Assembly (NCBI GenBank): GCA_016125285.1
Contig: WGMA01000028.1
Span: 147,131 to 211,130 of the forward strand
Length of the DNA: 64,000 bases
Origin: Phycisphaera sp.
Lineage (GTDB): Bacteria > Planctomycetota > Phycisphaerae > Phycisphaerales > Zrk34
Direction of reading: 5' to 3'
The position numbers were made by a program, and so were the translations under genes. Positions 61,413-64,000 of this stretch are shown piece after piece (the first letter of the stretch is position 1; the number at the start of each line of letters is the position of its first letter). The notes under the pieces were generated by a model. The model did not search any database, was not told where the DNA came from, and saw only the letters and a list, made by a program, of their open reading frames with translations.

Positions 61413-62519
61413 TTACTTGTCCGCCTTCTTCGGCGGGTCGATCTTGCCGAAGTACGCCGAGATGATCGTTACGGCGTCCTTCCAGCCGCAGTGGCCGTAG
61501 GGTTCGCCGTGCCAGGTTTGCAGGCGTTGCAGCCGGGCCTCTTCGGCGGCGCGGTTGGTGTGGTGAAACTCGACCCACGCGGCGCCCCGTTCGAAGATCC
61601 GCTTGCGGATGCCGCTGCGCATGATGCCGTCGTAGCGGGGCGGGTTCATCGCCTCGTCGAAGTGCTCCGAGACGTAGACCGCGAACCAGTCCTCGGACAG
61701 CTGCGGGTTCCAGGCCCAGCGTGACCCGGCGGTCAGGAGGATCGGCGGCATCACGCGGTCGCCGACCTTCGCCTCCGCCGCGAGGTTGGTGTAGAAGCGC
61801 AAGCCGGCGAAGTTCGCGGCGAGGTCGGCGTTGGAGTACACGCCGGTCCACCACTGCCCGCCCCAGGTCTTCTCCATCAACACGCCCCAGTCGACGGCCT
61901 TGGTAATCGCCTCGGACTCGGACTTCCCGGCCGCGAGCGCGTCGCGGTAGATCGTGTAGTAGTCGAAGCCCTGCTGGTAGAGATGTCCGAGTTTGTCGGC
62001 GCCCTGCAGCACGCCGTGCACGTTGAACGTCGGCGACATCGCGCCGATCAGCAGCGGCTTCCAGAGCGCCTGGTCCGCCAGCACCGTGTCGCGGAAGTCC
62101 GGCTTGTAGTACGCGGGCTTGACCTTGAAGGCGTGCGTCAGGGCCCACGTCTCGTAGCTCGAGACCGGCAGGTGTTCGCCGTAGCACGCCTTGATCGCCC
62201 GCGCGATCGTCATCGGGTCCAGCAGCGCGTCGATCTCCCGCTGCGCCGACGCCCGCACCGCGTCGCTCTCCGCCGCGTCCCGCTTCGATTCGAGCGCGGC
62301 GATCTGCTGGTTCGTCGTGGTGATCGCGTCGTCGATGATCGCGTGGAGGTGAGCGTCGATCTCCGGCCCGACGTCGCCGAGCGGCTGCGGCGGCAGCGTG
62401 AACTGGTCCGTCTCGAACGCCGATGCCGGCCCGCCGACAAGCCCCAGCACCGCCACCAGCAGCCACACGAGTCGACCCCGTCGGCTGGACATGACCACAA
62501 AAGACGCAGGCTCTTTCAT
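61413..62519 (-). CDS. Secreted protein of unknown function
   Basis: 368 residues from ATG 62519; ATG 62492 is an alternative giving a tighter signal peptide (RRGRLVWLLVAVLGLVGGPASA). The mature protein starts FETDQFTLPPQPLGDVGPEID and is alpha-helical (DDAITTTNQQIAALESKRDA), then mixed with several Trp/Tyr-rich segments (EKTWGGQWWTGVYSN, GSRWAWNPQLSEDWFAVYV). No membrane span after the signal. No known family; may be an outer-membrane-associated factor. Convergent with the 58010 gene with 37 bases between. Confidence 0.72.
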   Translation of the reverse strand: MKEPASFVVMSSRRGRLVWLLVAVLGLVGGPASAFETDQFTLPPQPLGDVGPEIDAHLHAIIDDAITTTNQQIAALESKRDAAESDAVRASAQREIDALLDPMTIARAIKACYGEHLPVSSYETWALTHAFKVKPAYYKPDFRDTVLADQALWKPLLIGAMSPTFNVHGVLQGADKLGHLYQQGFDYYTIYRDALAAGKSESEAITKAVDWGVLMEKTWGGQWWTGVYSNADLAANFAGLRFYTNLAAEAKVGDRVMPPILLTAGSRWAWNPQLSEDWFAVYVSEHFDEAMNPPRYDGIMRSGIRKRIFERGAAWVEFHHTNRAAEEARLQRLQTWHGEPYGHCGWKDAVTIISAYFGKIDPPKKADK

Positions 62520-62791
62520 GACATTTCGCCCGTTCGCTGCGCGGCAACGCCGCGTCGTCACTCACTACTCCATTCTCCACCCCGGGCCGCGCCGGTCAAG
62601 ACATGGACGAAAACGGCGTGGTTATTGTTTGCGTGGGGTGGAGGCGGGGCGTCGGCCCGGGCCCGCCCTCGACGCGAGACACCCGACCACGTCCCCGCGC
62701 GCCCAGCACGCTACACTAAAGCCCGGGGCAGGCCGGCCCCGGGTCCCCGCGCCCCGCGCGAACACAACCCGCACCCCGCGCACAAAAAACC
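62520..62791. other. Divergent spacer with GC-rich hairpin
   Basis: Between two divergent genes. TACACT at 62712-62717 is a -10 candidate for the plus-strand gene. CCCGGGGC-AGGCC-GGCCCCGGG (about 62721-62742) forms a strong hairpin in its leader. Nothing else is seen. Confidence 0.4.
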
Positions 62792-63724
62792 ATGCCCCGC
62801 ACACGCATCACCATCCTGCCCGCGCTCCTGCTCACCGCGTCGCTCCTGCTCGCCGCGGACACGCGTGACACGTCGCGCGACCCCGCCGCCGCGCCGCCCG
62901 CCTACGCGCCCGGCCGCGAGCTCGCCAGACTCCAGAACCCCGCGATCTGCGAGAGCTCCGGCCTCGCCGCGTCGCGTGTCAACGCCCACGTCTTCTGGAC
63001 CCACAACGACTCGGGCGACGGCCCGCGCCTCTTCGCCTTCGACGGCGCGGGCCGGTCCCTCGCCGTCCTCACCCTCACCGGCGCCGCCGCGCACGACTGG
63101 GAAGACATGTGCTCCTTCACCGCCGCCGGCCGCCACGTCCTGCTCGTCGGCGACATCGGCGACAACAACGGCCTCCGCAAAAACTACGCCCTCTACGCCG
63201 TGACCGAACCCAGACTCCCCGCCGACCGCCCGCTCGAGGCCGCCGTCCCGCCCGACCAGACCATCACCTTCAACTACGACGACGGCCCCCACAACTGCGA
63301 AGCCCTCGCCGTCGACCCCACCGACCGCACCATCTACCTCGTCATCAAGGTCATCGGCCCGAAGTGCAACGTCTACGCCATGCCCTGGCCGGCCGACGAC
63401 AACCCGAAAACCGTGCACATCGCCAAACAGATCGGCACGCTGGACATCGCCACGACGACCGCGATGGACATCTCCCCCGACGGCCGCCGCGCCGTCGTGC
63501 TGACCTACGGCGACGCCTGGGAATACACCCGCGCCCCGAACGAAACCTGGTCCCAGGCGTTCACCCGCGCTCCCCGCCGCCTGAAAATGCCCCGCCGCGT
63601 CCAGGGCGAATCCCTCTGCTTCGGCCCCGACGGCCGGACGCTCTACCTCACCAGCGAATGCAAAAACCGCGACACCGCCAAAGACCCCTCACCACTGCTC
63701 GAAGTCCCGGTGGAGAGGAAGTAG
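62792..63724 (+). CDS. Secreted beta-propeller-like protein
   Basis: 310 residues. Signal peptide to about 22, then a disordered linker. Repeated beta-hairpin patterns (VFWTHNDSGDGPRLFAFD, DWEDMCSFTAAGRHVLLVGDIGDNNG in parts, CEALAVDPTDRTIYLVIK, TTAMDISPDGRRAVVLTYGDAWEY, ESLCFGPDGRTLYLTSE) indicate a six-bladed-type propeller related to esterase-like phytase/NHL groups. The stop is followed at once by CAGGAGACAGGCGACAGG, a unit of the kdsB-associated repeat. Ligand or substrate unknown. Confidence 0.8.
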   Translation: MPRTRITILPALLLTASLLLAADTRDTSRDPAAAPPAYAPGRELARLQNPAICESSGLAASRVNAHVFWTHNDSGDGPRLFAFDGAGRSLAVLTLTGAAAHDWEDMCSFTAAGRHVLLVGDIGDNNGLRKNYALYAVTEPRLPADRPLEAAVPPDQTITFNYDDGPHNCEALAVDPTDRTIYLVIKVIGPKCNVYAMPWPADDNPKTVHIAKQIGTLDIATTTAMDISPDGRRAVVLTYGDAWEYTRAPNETWSQAFTRAPRRLKMPRRVQGESLCFGPDGRTLYLTSECKNRDTAKDPSPLLEVPVERK

Positions 63725-63898
63725 TCAGGAGACAGGCGACAGGCGAACCGGTGTGCCACGGCCCTCGGGCCGTGCTCTTCGTGCGTGTCGCGCCACGTGT
63801 GATGGGTGACCAGGCCGATCGGTTGGTCACCGTGAGGTTCCCCACGAACGGTGGGCGCGTGGGGCGGTAAGATGGCCCCGAACGGAAAGGACCTCGAT
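63725..63898. repeat. Mixed repeat block before the transposase
   Basis: TCAGGAGACAGGCGACAGG (63724-63742), CACGGCCC/GGGCCGTG hairpin (63757-63774) and GGTGACCA/TGGTCACC palindrome (63805-63812 with 63824-63831). The left end of an insertion sequence probably lies in 63830-63870, but no clean terminal repeat can be confirmed without the right end. Confidence 0.55.
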
Positions 63899-64000
63899 AT
63901 GAGCGGAGTACGCAGACGATTCAGCAAGGCGTTCAAGGTCGGCGCGGTGGCGCTGGTCACGGAGCAGGGATACACGATCGGAGAGGCGGCGCGTCGGCTG
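63899..64000 (+). mobile_element. IS3-family transposase OrfA, cut by window edge
   Basis: 34 codons from ATG 63899: MSGVRRRFSKAFKVGAVAL then VTEQGYTIGEAARRL. This is the helix-turn-helix start of IS3/IS911-type OrfA (RRRFxxxFKxxAVxLVxExGxxxxEAARxL). AAAGGA lies about 13 bases upstream. The rest of OrfA and the DDE OrfB should follow outside the window. Confidence 0.85.

Overview
The window is GC-rich bacterial chromosome and points to a planctomycete, most likely of the class Phycisphaerae. The evidence is a planctomycete-type membrane cytochrome c (CVSCH), paired ThuA and Tat-exported Gfo/Idh/MocA proteins, tandem pseudopilins, a FabZ-ACP-FabZ cassette, and a solitary 16S rRNA gene with its own promoters, processing stem and terminator but no 23S, 5S or tRNA beside it. 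The phylum call rests on gene content; I could not run a 16S placement.

Layout. 1-8.1 kb: a partial secreted protein, then a minus-strand block with a secreted helical protein, leuA preceded by a leucine-rich leader peptide and attenuator, a membrane PAS sensor and two pseudopilins. 8.1-21.3 kb: housekeeping genes on both strands (PfkB kinase, fmt, cytochrome, def, TPR protein, kdsB, a divergent CTP synthase, a small-protein/nucleotidyltransferase pair, rpsA). 21.3-28.4 kb: SppA protease, ThuA and Gfo/Idh/MocA convergent pair, purM. 28.6-39.8 kb: an AddB/AddA-like helicase-nuclease pair, mtnA, a HEAT-like secreted protein, a membrane adenylate cyclase. 39.8-48.6 kb, minus strand: RND pump and adaptor, a single-pass membrane protein, uvrA. 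48.7-55.3 kb: FabZ-ACP-FabZ, YqaA-like membrane protein, TetR regulator with a palindromic operator, arfB-like rescue factor, FG-GAP protein, ComF. 55.3-57.6 kb: the stand-alone 16S unit. 57.6-64 kb: a more accessory-looking end with a decayed remnant, a very large secreted protein, two further secreted proteins and the start of an IS3-type transposase.

Two themes cut across the genes. First, at least fifteen start codons lie only 5-9 bases after a sigma-70-like -10 box, several with a -35 box 17-18 bases upstream, which suggests widespread leaderless transcription beside normal Shine-Dalgarno genes. Second, intergenic gaps are filled with hairpin-forming repeats of several families. Some are AT-rich, with arms built from 7-base units (TTTTCCA, ATTCGTC, GATTTCG, TTTTTGA). 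Others are GC-rich (GTTTAGCGACGCCCC, GGGTGGCACTGACAA). They sit between convergent, divergent and even co-transcribed genes, and they have lengthened several apparent reading frames, so starts were chosen downstream of them.

The clearest single regulatory system is the leuA attenuator at 4812-4997. Promoter, leader ORF, antiterminator pairing and terminator are all visible.
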